The translations under genes were made by a program, and so were the position numbers. The notes below the pieces were generated by a model. The model ran no database searches. It was given only the letters and a program-made list of their open reading frames with translations, and was not told the origin of the DNA. From Bacteroidales bacterium (GTDB lineage: Bacteria; Bacteroidota; Bacteroidia; Bacteroidales; F082): DNA of 64,000 nt. Positions 1 through 9,299 of the stretch are shown here, one piece after another. Every line of letters starts with the position of its first letter. The first letter of the stretch is position 1. The stretch spans positions 62,001-126,000 of the forward strand of contig JANJUV010000007.1 in assembly GCA_024710405.1 (NCBI GenBank), written 5' to 3'.

Positions 1-1297
1 TGTTGTTGCCAGTTTTAAGAAGCGCCTTTTCTATAAGCCGTTGCTCTGCCAACTCCAGGTCCATGATTTCTTCCTGCTGCTTTCGGATAAGGCTCACCTT
101 CCGGCCGGATATGCCCGGAAAATGTCGTGGCAGCAATTCATGACCTTCGCATAGTATCATTGCCCTTTCAATCATATTTTTCAATTCACGTATGTTCCCG
201 GGGTAAGAATAGTTCAGTAGCAAATCCTCCGCTTCATTACTTATTCTATTAATTCTTTTGCCCATAGCAGTTGAGAAATGATCAATAAAATACCTATATA
301 TTAATGGTATGTCCTCTGTTCGCTCCCGAAGGGGAGGCAAATGAATTATGAAAGTGCTCAAACGGTGATAAAGGTCAAGTCTGAATTGTTTCTCTTCGGC
401 CATTTTTTCAAGTGTCTGATTAGATGCTGCAATAACCCTTACATCAATCTCGATGCTTTTTTGTGAACCCACCGGGTTTATTTTCCTATCTTCCAATACC
501 CTGAGAATTTTTGCTTGCTGACTCAACGGCATATCACCAATCTCATCTAAAAAAAGTGTTCCTTTGTGTGCTGCCTCAAACCATCCTTTTCGGTCTTCAA
601 TCGAGCCTGTAAATGATCCGCGCCGATGCCCAAAAAACTCGCTCTCGAACAAACTGTCAGAAATAGCGGAGCAGTTGACAGAATGAAAAAGAAATCTGTT
701 TCTGTTACTTAACCTATGTATGCCGTGGGCAACCAATTCCTTACCTGTGCCGCTTTCTCCGGTAATTAAAACAGAAGTATTGTCTGTCTTAGACACTTTA
801 TGCATCAATTCCAGAATCTGATTCATGACATTGCTTTTGCCAACCATAACAGGATCTCCTGCACCCGGATGTAGCCTTTCAGAAAGCAACCTTACACTGC
901 TGCTGACAACCTCAAGTTGTCTGTTTAAATCAATATACCTCTTTGATCGCTGTATCGCAAAAGTGATCTCACTTAATCTGAACGGCTTTGGAAAAAAATC
1001 AATGGCACCTAGTCGCATTGCTTCAATTACACTGCTCATATCGCCATGTCCACTGATCATGATAACCTCAGTCTGATGGCCCGATTCCTTTATACTTTTC
1101 AGCACCTCCAAACCACTTATCTGAGGAAGCTTGATGTCAACAATGGCTACATCAATCTGATGAGATTCTAACATTTCAAAGGCTTCTTCAGGTGTAGATG
1201 CCTCAAATACCAGATTACCGTTCTTGACAAGAAACTCCGAAATCTCTTCCCTGACGCGTTTCTCATCATCCAATACCAATATACTTATCGGATTCAT
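1..1297 (-). CDS. NtrC-type sigma-54-dependent response regulator (3' end cut by window)
   Basis: A DNA-binding response regulator that would activate sigma-54 promoters when phosphorylated. Reading the minus strand from the ATG at 1297 gives a receiver domain with Asp10/Asp11 and phospho-acceptor Asp54 (IVDIKLPQISG). An AAA+ domain follows, with Walker A GESGTGKE, the sigma-54 contact loop written GSFTGS (usual GAFTGA) and Walker B GTLFLDEIGD. The window ends inside the C-terminal Fis-type helix-turn-helix (EKALLKTGNN), so only the last residues are missing. It starts 4 nt after the stop of the histidine kinase gene, which makes the pair a likely cognate two-component system in one operon. 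The family call is firm; target promoters are unknown. Confidence 0.95.
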   Translation of the reverse strand, partial: MNPISILVLDDEKRVREEISEFLVKNGNLVFEASTPEEAFEMLESHQIDVAIVDIKLPQISGLEVLKSIKESGHQTEVIMISGHGDMSSVIEAMRLGAIDFFPKPFRLSEITFAIQRSKRYIDLNRQLEVVSSSVRLLSERLHPGAGDPVMVGKSNVMNQILELMHKVSKTDNTSVLITGESGTGKELVAHGIHRLSNRNRFLFHSVNCSAISDSLFESEFFGHRRGSFTGSIEDRKGWFEAAHKGTLFLDEIGDMPLSQQAKILRVLEDRKINPVGSQKSIEIDVRVIAASNQTLEKMAEEKQFRLDLYHRLSTFIIHLPPLRERTEDIPLIYRYFIDHFSTAMGKRINRISNEAEDLLLNYSYPGNIRELKNMIERAMILCEGHELLPRHFPGISGRKVSLIRKQQEEIMDLELAEQRLIEKALLKTGNN

Positions 1298-1301
1298 GTG
1301 C

Positions 1302-3536
1302 CTATTCTTTAAATTCGGGTAAAGTTATGGTTAGCCGGGTAAAAACACCTATCTCGCTTTGGGCTTCAATATCTCCCATCATTTCTTTTACAATCCCATA
1401 GGAAATCGAAAGGCCCAGCCCGGTTCCTTCTTCATCCTTCTTGGTACTGAAAAACGGGTCAAAAATTCTGTCTATATATTCTTTGTCAATTCCGGTGCCA
1501 TTATCTTCAATCTCCAGCTTCAATTTTCCTTCTGATCCCCACGACCTTATTTTTATTTTTTTTCTAAACTCACTTCCTGTCTCTTGCGCCTTTTTCTCCA
1601 CCGCATACCGTGCATTGCTGAGTATGTTCAACACCACCTGCTCCATTTTAATTCTGTTGCCCAAAAAGTTTGTATGAAGCCTGTCAAGACTGATTATTAA
1701 ATCAATGTGATGATTAATATACAACCTGTTAACCAATGATAATGCATTGTTAACAACCTGAACAAGACTAACTGTCTCATGTGTTGCTTCCTTCTGATCA
1801 CGGGAGAAAACCCGTATATGGTTAATAATATTCTTGATACGATCAATGTCTTCAAACATCAGATTCAACTTGCTGCTGATATATTCGTCCGTGAGTCCTT
1901 TGTTAGCTTGCTCAAAAAGGATGTTATCCAGACTCATCGAAAGTCCGCCGAGGGGTTGGTTGATCTCATGCGCAATACCGGCAGCAAGTTCGCCTAGTGA
2001 TTCTAATTTTGATTTCTGAATAAGCAGTTTCTGTTGTTTTTGAATTTGGTCTAATTCAAACCTGACGCGTTCCTCAAGGTTTTGGTTGAGTATTTTTAGC
2101 TCTTCTTCATAAACCTTCCGCGTGTTGATGTCTGTCATAAAAGTAAGGATCACTTTGCTTTCGTCCCACCGGATGAGATTAGATTTGAGTTCAACCCATT
2201 TTGGTGTTTTGTTTTTGTTAATTATCTGTACATCATATGACTCAGGAGCAGATTCACCTCTAAGTTTTTTATAATGTACATCCAGAACCATCTCTCTGAA
2301 ATCAGGATGTAAAAAATCTGTCAATGGCTTGCCTATGAGCAGCTTCGGTAGGTAACCCGTTATTTCGCAGGTTTTGGGATTCACAAACTGTATGTATCCT
2401 TTCATAGAAATGAAGATGCCATCGTTGGCATTTTCAAAAATAAGCCTGTACTTTTCTTCACTGTCACGGAGTAATTCTTCAGTTTGAATACGTTCTTTGA
2501 TTTCTTCCTGCAATTGAATTGTTCTTTGCGATACCCTTTGCTCCAGTTCTGCATTCAATTCTTTTAGCTGACGCTCGATTCTGTTTCGTTTTCCTGCCGC
2601 ACCCATAATATTGGCTGCCACCTGAAGCGTATTCATTTCGGCAATTGACCAGTTTCTTTCTTCCTCACAATCATCGAATCCAATAAAGCCTTCCCATACA
2701 TCATCAATAAATACGGGCACGGCCAGCACCGATAAAATTCCTTGAGGCACCAGAACTTCCTGCTCATTTTCAGGAAAATTCCTGATCAAACCATAAACAA
2801 CCTGTTTGTTTTCCAGAATACCGGCCCAACGTTCAAAAGATGTCCCATAAACGGGAACTTTCTGAAGTTCTTCATTCCCAATCTGAGGCTCGATGCCCTC
2901 TGCCACCCATTCAATGGTTTGTTTACAGAATTTTTCCTCATCCTCAGTGAACAATTCAAAAAAATACACCCTGCTCACTCCGGTTGCTGCTCCCAGTTTC
3001 GCAAAAACTTTTTTTAGTGTATCAGTTTCAAATGGCAACTGCAGTAATATTTCTGCAATATCACTGACAGCCTGTAAAATGTGTTCGTTATTTCTTAATT
3101 CCCGCTCAGCCTTTTTTCTTTTCTGTTCTTCTGACTTAACATCCCGTTCCAATTGGATTTCACGAACCTGTTCGGATATTACCGCCAATAATTTGTCGTT
3201 GTCAACAGGTTTGGGCAAGAAACTTTTTACCCCATTCTCAATGGCGCGCATAAAATAATGCGACTCCCCATAAGCCGACATAATTATTACCCTGGCATTA
3301 GGGTTCAGTTTTCTGATCTTGCGAATCATGTCCAGACCATTCATCACGGGCATTTTTATATCCGTAAGAATCAAATCCGGCTGGTATTCCTGATATTTCT
3401 GAAATCCCTCCTCGCCATTGTCGGCCATAAGCAATGTCGCTACTTTTGGCCGGAGTATACGTTCATAAACACTTCTGAGAATTTTTTCATCCTCAACATA
3501 CAATAGGCTGATATGCCATGGAAGTACCTGCATCAT
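1302..3536 (-). CDS. Hybrid sensor histidine kinase, REC-GAF-PAS-HisKA-HATPase
   Basis: A 744-aa cytoplasmic histidine kinase with no membrane segment. Domains in order: receiver (about 8-125, acidic E15/D16, phospho-acceptor D59, PKP near 108-110), GAF-like (about 150-315), coiled coil (320-360), PAS (360-475), coiled coil, HisKA with H523 in GIAHEINQP, and HATPase with the N box near N637/N641, DNGTGI at 678-683 and GTGLGLSIS at 704-712. The N-terminal receiver suggests it takes phosphate or a docking signal from another kinase, while GAF and PAS sense a small ligand or redox state. Its ATG shares one base with the stop of the upstream gene (TGATG), and the NtrC-type regulator follows 4 nt later, so all three are probably co-translated. 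Confidence 0.94.
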   Translation of the reverse strand: MMQVLPWHISLLYVEDEKILRSVYERILRPKVATLLMADNGEEGFQKYQEYQPDLILTDIKMPVMNGLDMIRKIRKLNPNARVIIMSAYGESHYFMRAIENGVKSFLPKPVDNDKLLAVISEQVREIQLERDVKSEEQKRKKAERELRNNEHILQAVSDIAEILLQLPFETDTLKKVFAKLGAATGVSRVYFFELFTEDEEKFCKQTIEWVAEGIEPQIGNEELQKVPVYGTSFERWAGILENKQVVYGLIRNFPENEQEVLVPQGILSVLAVPVFIDDVWEGFIGFDDCEEERNWSIAEMNTLQVAANIMGAAGKRNRIERQLKELNAELEQRVSQRTIQLQEEIKERIQTEELLRDSEEKYRLIFENANDGIFISMKGYIQFVNPKTCEITGYLPKLLIGKPLTDFLHPDFREMVLDVHYKKLRGESAPESYDVQIINKNKTPKWVELKSNLIRWDESKVILTFMTDINTRKVYEEELKILNQNLEERVRFELDQIQKQQKLLIQKSKLESLGELAAGIAHEINQPLGGLSMSLDNILFEQANKGLTDEYISSKLNLMFEDIDRIKNIINHIRVFSRDQKEATHETVSLVQVVNNALSLVNRLYINHHIDLIISLDRLHTNFLGNRIKMEQVVLNILSNARYAVEKKAQETGSEFRKKIKIRSWGSEGKLKLEIEDNGTGIDKEYIDRIFDPFFSTKKDEEGTGLGLSISYGIVKEMMGDIEAQSEIGVFTRLTITLPEFKE

Positions 3537-4762
3537 CAGTGCGTTAACTTTCTGTAAGTCTGTTCGCCAGCCCGTACATGCACTTGCAGATTATTTACTG
3601 CAGGAACAAGCGGACACGACCAGCGTTCGTCATATGCACAGTAAGGGTTATAAACCATGTTGAAATCAAGAACGACCGAATCAGCACTCAGAGGGATCTG
3701 AATATCAAGGTAGCGGCCTCCGCCATATGACTGTTCAAAATTGGTGCTATCCCTGAATGGAATAAAGAGACCTTTGTAATCTGGCATTCTGGTTAAAAGG
3801 TCTAGATTCTGGTAAGCCTCCAAAACCAATTCCTTACCATGCAGGATGAAAGTCAAATCAGCATACTTTCGGTATCTGGGTTTACGTTCAGTGGTGGTCT
3901 GCATTAAAAACGGGGCTGTGCTTGTGTCGGTTTTAATAGCTGCATTGACTTTATAGGTTGGGTCAACCTGATAATAGGAGAGGCCTTTAAAATCCGGAAT
4001 ATCCCTTAAGTTTAACGGACTGGTGTTGGTGTCGGCAAACAATCTGTCTTTTTCAGCCCTGATATTGAGAACTTTATCAAGATAATGCCCGTCATTTATC
4101 AGGTTGCGAAATTCCTCCTCATTGGGATGAAAAAACAATAAAGCATAAAAATAACTGATAAGTTCACTCAGGACGATACGGAAACCACGTGAAGTTCCAT
4201 ACCATCTTTCAGGATCAAATGAAGCATCCGTGTCAGCTATCAGTCCAATATGGCTTTCACTGAAAACTTTCTTATAAACAAGATATGACCTTCGCGAGTG
4301 AGCACCTACTGTGTATAAATCAAAATGTTCATAAGGCAATTGCCATTCTTCGAACTTCATCTTCATGGCAACTGCAGTTGAGTAAGTCCGGTCTCTTAAA
4401 ATATTTGACGGAACAACAATCCTGTAAACCGAGTCTTTGAAATGCATCCGCCTGATTGATTCAGCTGTGGCATCAGCCATATTGGTAAAGGGGGAAGAAT
4501 AGGTCCATTGGGTTATAGGTACACCGGTAACAACTAAAATTTCATAACCGTTGCTCTCATAAAGATCAAGAGCATTGGCAACACATTTTTCGTCAATCCA
4601 TCCCTCCACAACCAATATTCTTGATCCTGTTTTCTTCTCAATCGCAAGAAACTTATATGTGTTGACCAACAGAAAGTAGGAGATCAGAATCAATGTGATC
4701 AGGATTAATATTGACCCCCAAAATGTTGGTACATAAACTAATCGCCTTCTGAACAAAAGCAT
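3536..4762 (-). CDS. Membrane-anchored DUF218-like / DUF1684 fusion protein
   Basis: A 408-aa protein with one N-terminal membrane helix (about 13-35). Residues about 45-200 look like a DUF218 (SanA/ElyC/YdcF-type) domain: it opens ILVVEGWIDE, has a central TxSTAVAMK stretch and a GAHSRRS motif. Residues about 232-408 match DUF1684, with the hallmarks YGGGRYLD and YNPYCAYDERWSCPLVP near 345-387 and a closing RAGE. DUF218 proteins are linked to envelope metabolism; DUF1684 has no established function. The two-domain arrangement is unusual. It is first in an operon with the histidine kinase and NtrC-like regulator, overlapping the kinase start by one base. Domain recognition is by eye. Confidence 0.75.
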   Translation of the reverse strand: MLLFRRRLVYVPTFWGSILILITLILISYFLLVNTYKFLAIEKKTGSRILVVEGWIDEKCVANALDLYESNGYEILVVTGVPITQWTYSSPFTNMADATAESIRRMHFKDSVYRIVVPSNILRDRTYSTAVAMKMKFEEWQLPYEHFDLYTVGAHSRRSYLVYKKVFSESHIGLIADTDASFDPERWYGTSRGFRIVLSELISYFYALLFFHPNEEEFRNLINDGHYLDKVLNIRAEKDRLFADTNTSPLNLRDIPDFKGLSYYQVDPTYKVNAAIKTDTSTAPFLMQTTTERKPRYRKYADLTFILHGKELVLEAYQNLDLLTRMPDYKGLFIPFRDSTNFEQSYGGGRYLDIQIPLSADSVVLDFNMVYNPYCAYDERWSCPLVPAVNNLQVHVRAGEQTYRKLTH

Positions 4763-4796
4763 GCCGTGAACAGTTTCAAATTCGCAGCAAGATAAC

Positions 4797-4804
4797 TATT
4801 TTTG
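4797..4804 (+). promoter_or_regulatory. Candidate Bacteroidota -7 element for pdxH
   Basis: TATTTTTG matches the Bacteroidota -7 consensus TAnnTTTG and ends 16 nt before the pdxH ATG. About 20 nt upstream is GTTTC, a weak fit to the -33 TTTG. Inferred from motif and position only. Confidence 0.5.
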
Positions 4805-4820
4805 TTCGAAATTATCATTT

Positions 4821-5453
4821 ATGGATATAAACCTGAATAACTACAGGAAACATTATGCTTTGGGGGAATTGAACGAATCAGACGTTCCTTCATCTCCATT
4901 AGAATTGTTTGTCAGATGGTTTGGTGATGCTGAAGTAAATGATCAGTTTGAACCAAATGCAATGGTATTGTCAACCGTAAGCGAAAACAAACCTTCGTCA
5001 AGAGTTGTACTCCTTAAGGAAATTAAAGAAGGAGGTTTCATTTTTTTTACAAATTACGAAAGCCGTAAAGCACGCGACATAATAGAAAACAATAATGTTT
5101 CGCTTCTTTTTTTCTGGCAACATCTTCAGCGACAGGTACGTGTCGAGGGCATAGCCTCCAGAATTGCAGCTTCCGAGTCTGACCTGTATTTTAACCAACG
5201 ACCCTTTGAAAGCAGAATAAGTGCAATCGTTTCGCCTCAGAGTCGTGTAATACAATCTCGTGAAGTGCTTGAAATGAAGCTCATAGAATTTGAACAACGA
5301 AAAGAAACCATGAACAGACCGCCATATTGGGGTGGATATGTGGTACATCCAATGACTATTGAATTCTGGCAGGGGAGACCCAACAGATTACACGACCGTA
5401 TCAGATACACGTTAAATGATGACGGATGGACTATTGACAGACTGGCTCCTTAA
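4821..5453 (+). CDS. pdxH: Pyridoxamine 5'-phosphate oxidase
   Basis: FMN-dependent oxidase making pyridoxal 5'-phosphate from pyridoxine or pyridoxamine 5'-phosphate, the last step of vitamin B6 synthesis and salvage. The 210-aa length is close to the usual 210-220. Family signatures are SSRVVLLKEI with FFTNYESRKA (FMN site), FFWQHLQRQVRVEG, QSRVIQSRE, and the C-terminal substrate-site block RLHDRIRY followed by WTIDRLAP, which ends PdxH proteins. It is a single gene between divergent or convergent neighbours, with its own candidate promoter at 4797-4804. Confidence 0.97.
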   Translation: MDINLNNYRKHYALGELNESDVPSSPLELFVRWFGDAEVNDQFEPNAMVLSTVSENKPSSRVVLLKEIKEGGFIFFTNYESRKARDIIENNNVSLLFFWQHLQRQVRVEGIASRIAASESDLYFNQRPFESRISAIVSPQSRVIQSREVLEMKLIEFEQRKETMNRPPYWGGYVVHPMTIEFWQGRPNRLHDRIRYTLNDDGWTIDRLAP

Positions 5454-5481
5454 ATAGCTTTTACAGAGAAGACAATCATTC

Positions 5482-5700
5482 TCAATGGGCAATTTTAGCC
5501 ATTTCATTGAGGTCTGCGACAAACCGTTCTAATTCTTCCTCATTATAGCCTTTTTCTGAAGCCGCTTCAGCCAGTGTACCCCATATTGGTTCGCCACAGG
5601 CAATACACTTTATATTGTGCTTCATCAGATATTGTACTGAAAATGGATGAACGCGCACCAGTTCTTCTATTTCAATATCTTTTGTGATCATTTCCTGCAT
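5482..5700 (-). CDS. DUF1858 small redox-disulfide-type protein
   Basis: A 72-aa protein matching DUF1858, the ScdA-N-terminal-like domain sometimes called the hybrid-cluster-protein-associated redox disulfide domain. It starts with a short helix (ITKDIEIEELVRVHP), then HNIKCIACGEPIWGTL with the CxxC pair at Cys32 and Cys35, then a helix-rich end. Such proteins may bind a metal or cycle a disulfide, but their role is not established. It converges on pdxH, with 28 bp between the two stops. Confidence 0.8.
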   Translation of the reverse strand: MQEMITKDIEIEELVRVHPFSVQYLMKHNIKCIACGEPIWGTLAEAASEKGYNEEELERFVADLNEMAKIAH

Positions 5701-5816
5701 ACTGTTTGACTTCTTACCTATTAAACAAGGTGTTTATAATAAAACAAATATTCTCTTTATGTAAACTTGGTGCAAAGTTTCAAAATTATTAGGTTTGCTC
5801 CAAAAAATACAGATTC

Positions 5817-7271
5817 ATGACAGTGAATGTTTACGACAAACTAAACAATCCCTGGGCTATAGGAGTTTTTGTTTTTACGCTTATTCTTCCTGTTATTGTT
5901 GGATTTATTGTATGCTACAGAACCCGAAACCAAACAGATTTCTTTCTCGGTGGCCGGTCAATGAGTTCTTTTGTGATTGCATTATCTGCTGTAGCATCCG
6001 GGCGTTCATCATGGCTGATACTGGGTTTAAGCGGAGTTGCATATGTTTCGGGGCTTTCGGCTATATGGGCCATTGTCGGTTATATTATTGTTGAAGCCTG
6101 GCAGTTTATTTTTTTGGGAAGAAAACTCCGTAAAGAAACCCAACAGTTTGACTCGATAACTTTTCTGGATTACTTCGAATCAAAATTCAATGATCACCGG
6201 GGCATAATTCGATTTACCGGGGTAATCATCATCGGGCTTTTCATGACAGCTTATGTTGCCGCCCAGTTCAATGCCGGTGCGAAATCATTGTCCACGGCTC
6301 TTGAACTTTCTATGCCCACTTCGCTGATTATTTCAGCATTACTTGTGGTTGTTTATATGTTGATGGGCGGGTTTCTGGCAGTAGCCTACAATGATGTGAT
6401 CAGAGCCATGATTATGCTGATCGGGCTTATCGTGCTGCCAGTAGCAGGAATCATCCAGATTGGTGGCTGGGAAGTTTTCTCACAAATGATAAGCAACCTT
6501 GAGCCTGCTTATCTTGATCCCTTCTCTCTCGGAGCGGGGGCTTTGATAGGCTTCACAGGCATTGGGCTTGGTTCGCCGGGACAACCACATATAGTTGTCC
6601 GATATATGGCAGTTAAGGAAACCCAAATGCTTGTGCGCAGCGGTATTTATGGAACTATCTGGAATATTCTGTTGGGCATTGGTGCTATTTGCATTGGCAT
6701 CACCGGCAGAATAATGGTGCCTGATGTTGGCAATCTGCCCGGTAGTGATCCTGAAATGGTATACCTCGCCCTTTCATCACAGTATTTTTCTCCAGCCATG
6801 TACGGATTTTTAGTTGGGGGTATATTTGCTGCCATTTTGTCGACTGCTGATTCACAGCTTCTTGTGGTTGCATCAACTTTCTCGCGCGACCTTTATGAAA
6901 AGAGTCTTTTTCGAAACAGACAACATAATGAACGTGACAAGATGCGCGTAAGTCGCCTAACGCTTATATTTTCAGGAATCGTAGCAGTTGTGCTTGCCTA
7001 TTATGCACAGGATCTTGTGTTCTGGCTTGTACTGTTTGCCTGGGCAGGTCTGGGAGCAGCGTTTGGCCCTGCATTGATTATGTCGCTGTTCTGGAAGGGC
7101 ACTAAAGCAAACGGGGTATTAGCAGGTATGATCTCAGGAACGGTAATCACAATAGCATGGAGGGTGTGGCTCAAAGAAACAACGGGAATTTATGAACTTA
7201 TTCCGGGTTTTTTCTGTGCACTCATTTTCATCTACCTGATCAGTAAATTTTTTACTCAGCCAGTGAAATAA
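5817..7271 (+). CDS. Sodium/solute symporter, PutP-type
   Basis: An inner-membrane Na+-coupled symporter of the SSS family (484 aa; PutP of E. coli is 502). About 12-13 hydrophobic helices are visible. PutP-like signatures include FFLGGRSMSSFVIALSAVASGRSSW-type spacing near 40-65 (split by the second helix), GSPGQPHIVVRYMA in the middle, and GGIFAAILSTADSQLLV in helix 9, whose Ser/Thr and Asp residues line the Na2 site. The GQPHI motif points to the proline-transporter branch, but the substrate cannot be proven here. Its upstream region is shared with the divergent DUF1858 gene. Confidence 0.9.
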   Translation: MTVNVYDKLNNPWAIGVFVFTLILPVIVGFIVCYRTRNQTDFFLGGRSMSSFVIALSAVASGRSSWLILGLSGVAYVSGLSAIWAIVGYIIVEAWQFIFLGRKLRKETQQFDSITFLDYFESKFNDHRGIIRFTGVIIIGLFMTAYVAAQFNAGAKSLSTALELSMPTSLIISALLVVVYMLMGGFLAVAYNDVIRAMIMLIGLIVLPVAGIIQIGGWEVFSQMISNLEPAYLDPFSLGAGALIGFTGIGLGSPGQPHIVVRYMAVKETQMLVRSGIYGTIWNILLGIGAICIGITGRIMVPDVGNLPGSDPEMVYLALSSQYFSPAMYGFLVGGIFAAILSTADSQLLVVASTFSRDLYEKSLFRNRQHNERDKMRVSRLTLIFSGIVAVVLAYYAQDLVFWLVLFAWAGLGAAFGPALIMSLFWKGTKANGVLAGMISGTVITIAWRVWLKETTGIYELIPGFFCALIFIYLISKFFTQPVK

Positions 7272-7309
7272 TTTATAAAATCATTTCCAGTCAATTACAC
7301 TTAATATAT

Positions 7310-8863
7310 CTACTGACGATGCTGCTTTCTCAATAAGTCATTAACGGTTTTCACCGGATTAAAGGTAATGATGGGTGTATCTACAAAAACCGTAATCCAG
7401 TCACTCATAGCTCCATTCCATAACCCTGGTAGTTCCAATGCTTTCAGATCCCTTCCGTCCTTTGATTTTATCGAGATAAATCCGGTCTCCTGATCAACAA
7501 ACTGCCTGAGATCGAATTTTTTTCCCTTGAAATCGTAGATGCCGCAAACAAGGTCAACCGGATTGAAGTGCGTCGCGGATTGAACAATAGATGCCTGAGC
7601 GGGGTTAGTTAAATCAATTTGAGAAGATTCTACTATTTGAAGTGAGCTTTCACCGTCATTATTCTTCGCCCAGAAAGGGCCACCTCCAGGCTCACCCTCA
7701 TTGCGTACCATACCGCAAACTCTTAAAGGCCGGTTCAGTTTTGTAAACAGGAAATCAATTTTTTCCATTTCAGTCAACCCATTAAAATGCTCAGGGATAT
7801 CAATCATGAGGTTTTTTCGTGCAAAATTGCTGATTTCCTCTGCCTCACCGGGTTCTAGGTTGCCTGAGTCGAGGAGGTCAAGATAGTCGAAGATCTGTTC
7901 CTGCAGTTGCATCAGCAGGCCGGCCAGCGCTTTTTTATAGGTTATTGTTTGCCCCCTCAGGCTGTCAGGGACTATATTGTCGATGTTTTTAATAAATATG
8001 ATGTCTTCAGTAAGGTCATTCAGATTCTCAATGAGCGCACCATGACCGCCGGGCCTGAAAAGCAAACTTCCATCGTTGTTTCTGAAAGGCTTGTTGTACA
8101 TGTCAACGGCAATAGTGTCGGTAGATGATTTTTGCTCAGTAAGACTGATTTCGAATCGAACACCAAGTCTCTTGCCATGTTTATCTGTAGCTTTTTCTAG
8201 TGCTGCAATAAAACGGTCTTTGTGTTCGGGAGATATGGTAAAATGTACACGGGCAACATTATTTTCGTCACAGGCATAATGAAATGCTTCAACCAGATGC
8301 TCTTCGAGTGCCAGGCGGTTACCCTCAGAATAGGAATGAAAAAGCAGCAAGGCCTTTGGCAAAGAGGCATAACCTAATCCTTCATCATTAAGCAGCAAAT
8401 CGATTATTCTGGCATATTCCCTGTTCTGATCAAGCTTTTCAAGATCGCAACCCACTTTGTCAGCTGCTACTTTTAACGCATCATAAAAAGCGAAATCACG
8501 GATGTTTCTGATGAAATTTCCCACCGAATTAAAGCTGGTATCCTGGTCGGTTTGATCCAGTAATTCAGGAGTTTGCTGCATCTGTACAAACTCAAATAAA
8601 TGCTTGAACATACGGCTGGCTGCACCTGAGGCAGGAACAAATTTCAATAAACTGAAATCGTTTCTGCGTAATTCAAAATGAGTTACCAGCGACCCGATCT
8701 CTTGTTCATTCAACACCATAATTCCGTTGTCAGAGGTTGCGGCCGCAGTAAGCTCCATGTATGGAAAGCCTTTTTCAAAATGTCTTACCTGTGTTTCAAT
8801 CTGCTCTCTGTCAATACCTTTTGACTTAAGTTGAATCAGATCACTTTCGTTAAATTCAATCAT
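7310..8863 (-). CDS. DUF4301 family protein
   Basis: A 517-aa soluble protein that matches DUF4301, a family found mainly in Bacteroidota and without an assigned reaction. Recognisable blocks are LLKFVPASGAASRMFK near residue 75, LFRPGGHGALIENLND in the middle, NEGEPGGGPFWAKN near residue 390 and HFNPVDLVCGIYDFKGKKF further on. The Gly-rich VPASGAASRM segment resembles a phosphate- or nucleotide-sugar-binding loop; that is inference. It converges with the symporter gene and has no operon partner. Confidence 0.85.
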   Translation of the reverse strand: MIEFNESDLIQLKSKGIDREQIETQVRHFEKGFPYMELTAAATSDNGIMVLNEQEIGSLVTHFELRRNDFSLLKFVPASGAASRMFKHLFEFVQMQQTPELLDQTDQDTSFNSVGNFIRNIRDFAFYDALKVAADKVGCDLEKLDQNREYARIIDLLLNDEGLGYASLPKALLLFHSYSEGNRLALEEHLVEAFHYACDENNVARVHFTISPEHKDRFIAALEKATDKHGKRLGVRFEISLTEQKSSTDTIAVDMYNKPFRNNDGSLLFRPGGHGALIENLNDLTEDIIFIKNIDNIVPDSLRGQTITYKKALAGLLMQLQEQIFDYLDLLDSGNLEPGEAEEISNFARKNLMIDIPEHFNGLTEMEKIDFLFTKLNRPLRVCGMVRNEGEPGGGPFWAKNNDGESSLQIVESSQIDLTNPAQASIVQSATHFNPVDLVCGIYDFKGKKFDLRQFVDQETGFISIKSKDGRDLKALELPGLWNGAMSDWITVFVDTPIITFNPVKTVNDLLRKQHRQ

Positions 8864-8951
8864 ATTTTATGGCTTTTTGTGTATGATAAAATTAGTAAAA
8901 CTGATCAGCCAATGAAACCTGAAGTCAGAAAAAAAAAGTCAATATTTTTTT

Positions 8952-8984
8952 TTTGAAAATTTCCGGATAATTATACTATTTTTG
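8952..8984 (+). promoter_or_regulatory. Bacteroidota-type promoter of the tRNA-Leu pair
   Basis: TTTG at 8952-8955 and TATTTTTG at 8977-8984 are separated by 21 nt, an excellent match to the -33 TTTG / -7 TAnnTTTG promoter of Bacteroidota. The expected start is near 8991, just ahead of the first tRNA. Confidence 0.8.
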
Positions 8985-8994
8985 CAGTCCTTTT

Positions 8995-9078
8995 GCCCAG
9001 GTGGTGGAATTGGTAGACACACCAGCTTGAGGGGCTGGCGCCGGTTACGGTGTGCAAGTTCGAATCTTGTCCTGGGCA
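8995..9078 (+). tRNA. tRNA-Leu(GAG)
   Basis: The 84-nt sequence folds as a class II tRNA. The acceptor stem GCCCAGG pairs perfectly with CCTGGGC, with discriminator A at 9078. The D-arm starts GGTGGAATTGGTAGAC, the anticodon stem is CCAGC/GCTGG with loop TTGAGGG (anticodon GAG), then comes a long variable arm and T-loop TTCGAAT. CCA is not encoded. It is first of a tandem pair. Confidence 0.96.
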
Positions 9079-9100
9079 CTGTTTAGTTAGTTGATTTTTA

Positions 9101-9184
9101 GCCCAAGTGGCGGAATTGGTAGACGCGCTACATTCAGGGTGTAGTGACCGCACGGTCGTGAAAGTTCGAGTCTTTTCTTGGGCA
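9101..9184 (+). tRNA. tRNA-Leu(CAG)
   Basis: Second class II tRNA of the pair. The acceptor stem GCCCAAG pairs with CTTGGGC, discriminator A at 9184. The anticodon stem is CTACA/TGTAG around loop TTCAGGG, giving anticodon CAG. Variable arm and T-loop TTCGAGT are present; CCA is not encoded. It lies 22 nt after tRNA-Leu(GAG) and shares its promoter. Confidence 0.96.
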
Positions 9185-9196
9185 CACCGATAAATA

Positions 9197-9231
9197 AACC
9201 TGAAGCAAACCAAAGGCTTTAGGTTTTTTTT
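9197..9231 (+). terminator. Rho-independent terminator after the tRNA-Leu pair
   Basis: A 10-bp stem (AACCTGAAGC at 9197-9206 with GCTTTAGGTT at 9216-9225, one G-T pair) is followed by a run of eight T. It sits 12 nt after the second tRNA. Confidence 0.85.
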
Positions 9232-9299
9232 ATTGGCTAAACAGCATAAATCTTGATGCATACCATTCATCTCCTAATCCCCGTTTTGCCCATTACGAG

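Noticed and set aside
5795..6094. 99-codon plus-strand frame with Cys/Tyr-rich product.
   Set aside because: Out-of-frame shadow of the PutP-type symporter gene.
8971..9270. 99-codon minus-strand open frame.
   Set aside because: It covers both tRNA-Leu genes and the terminator on the opposite strand.
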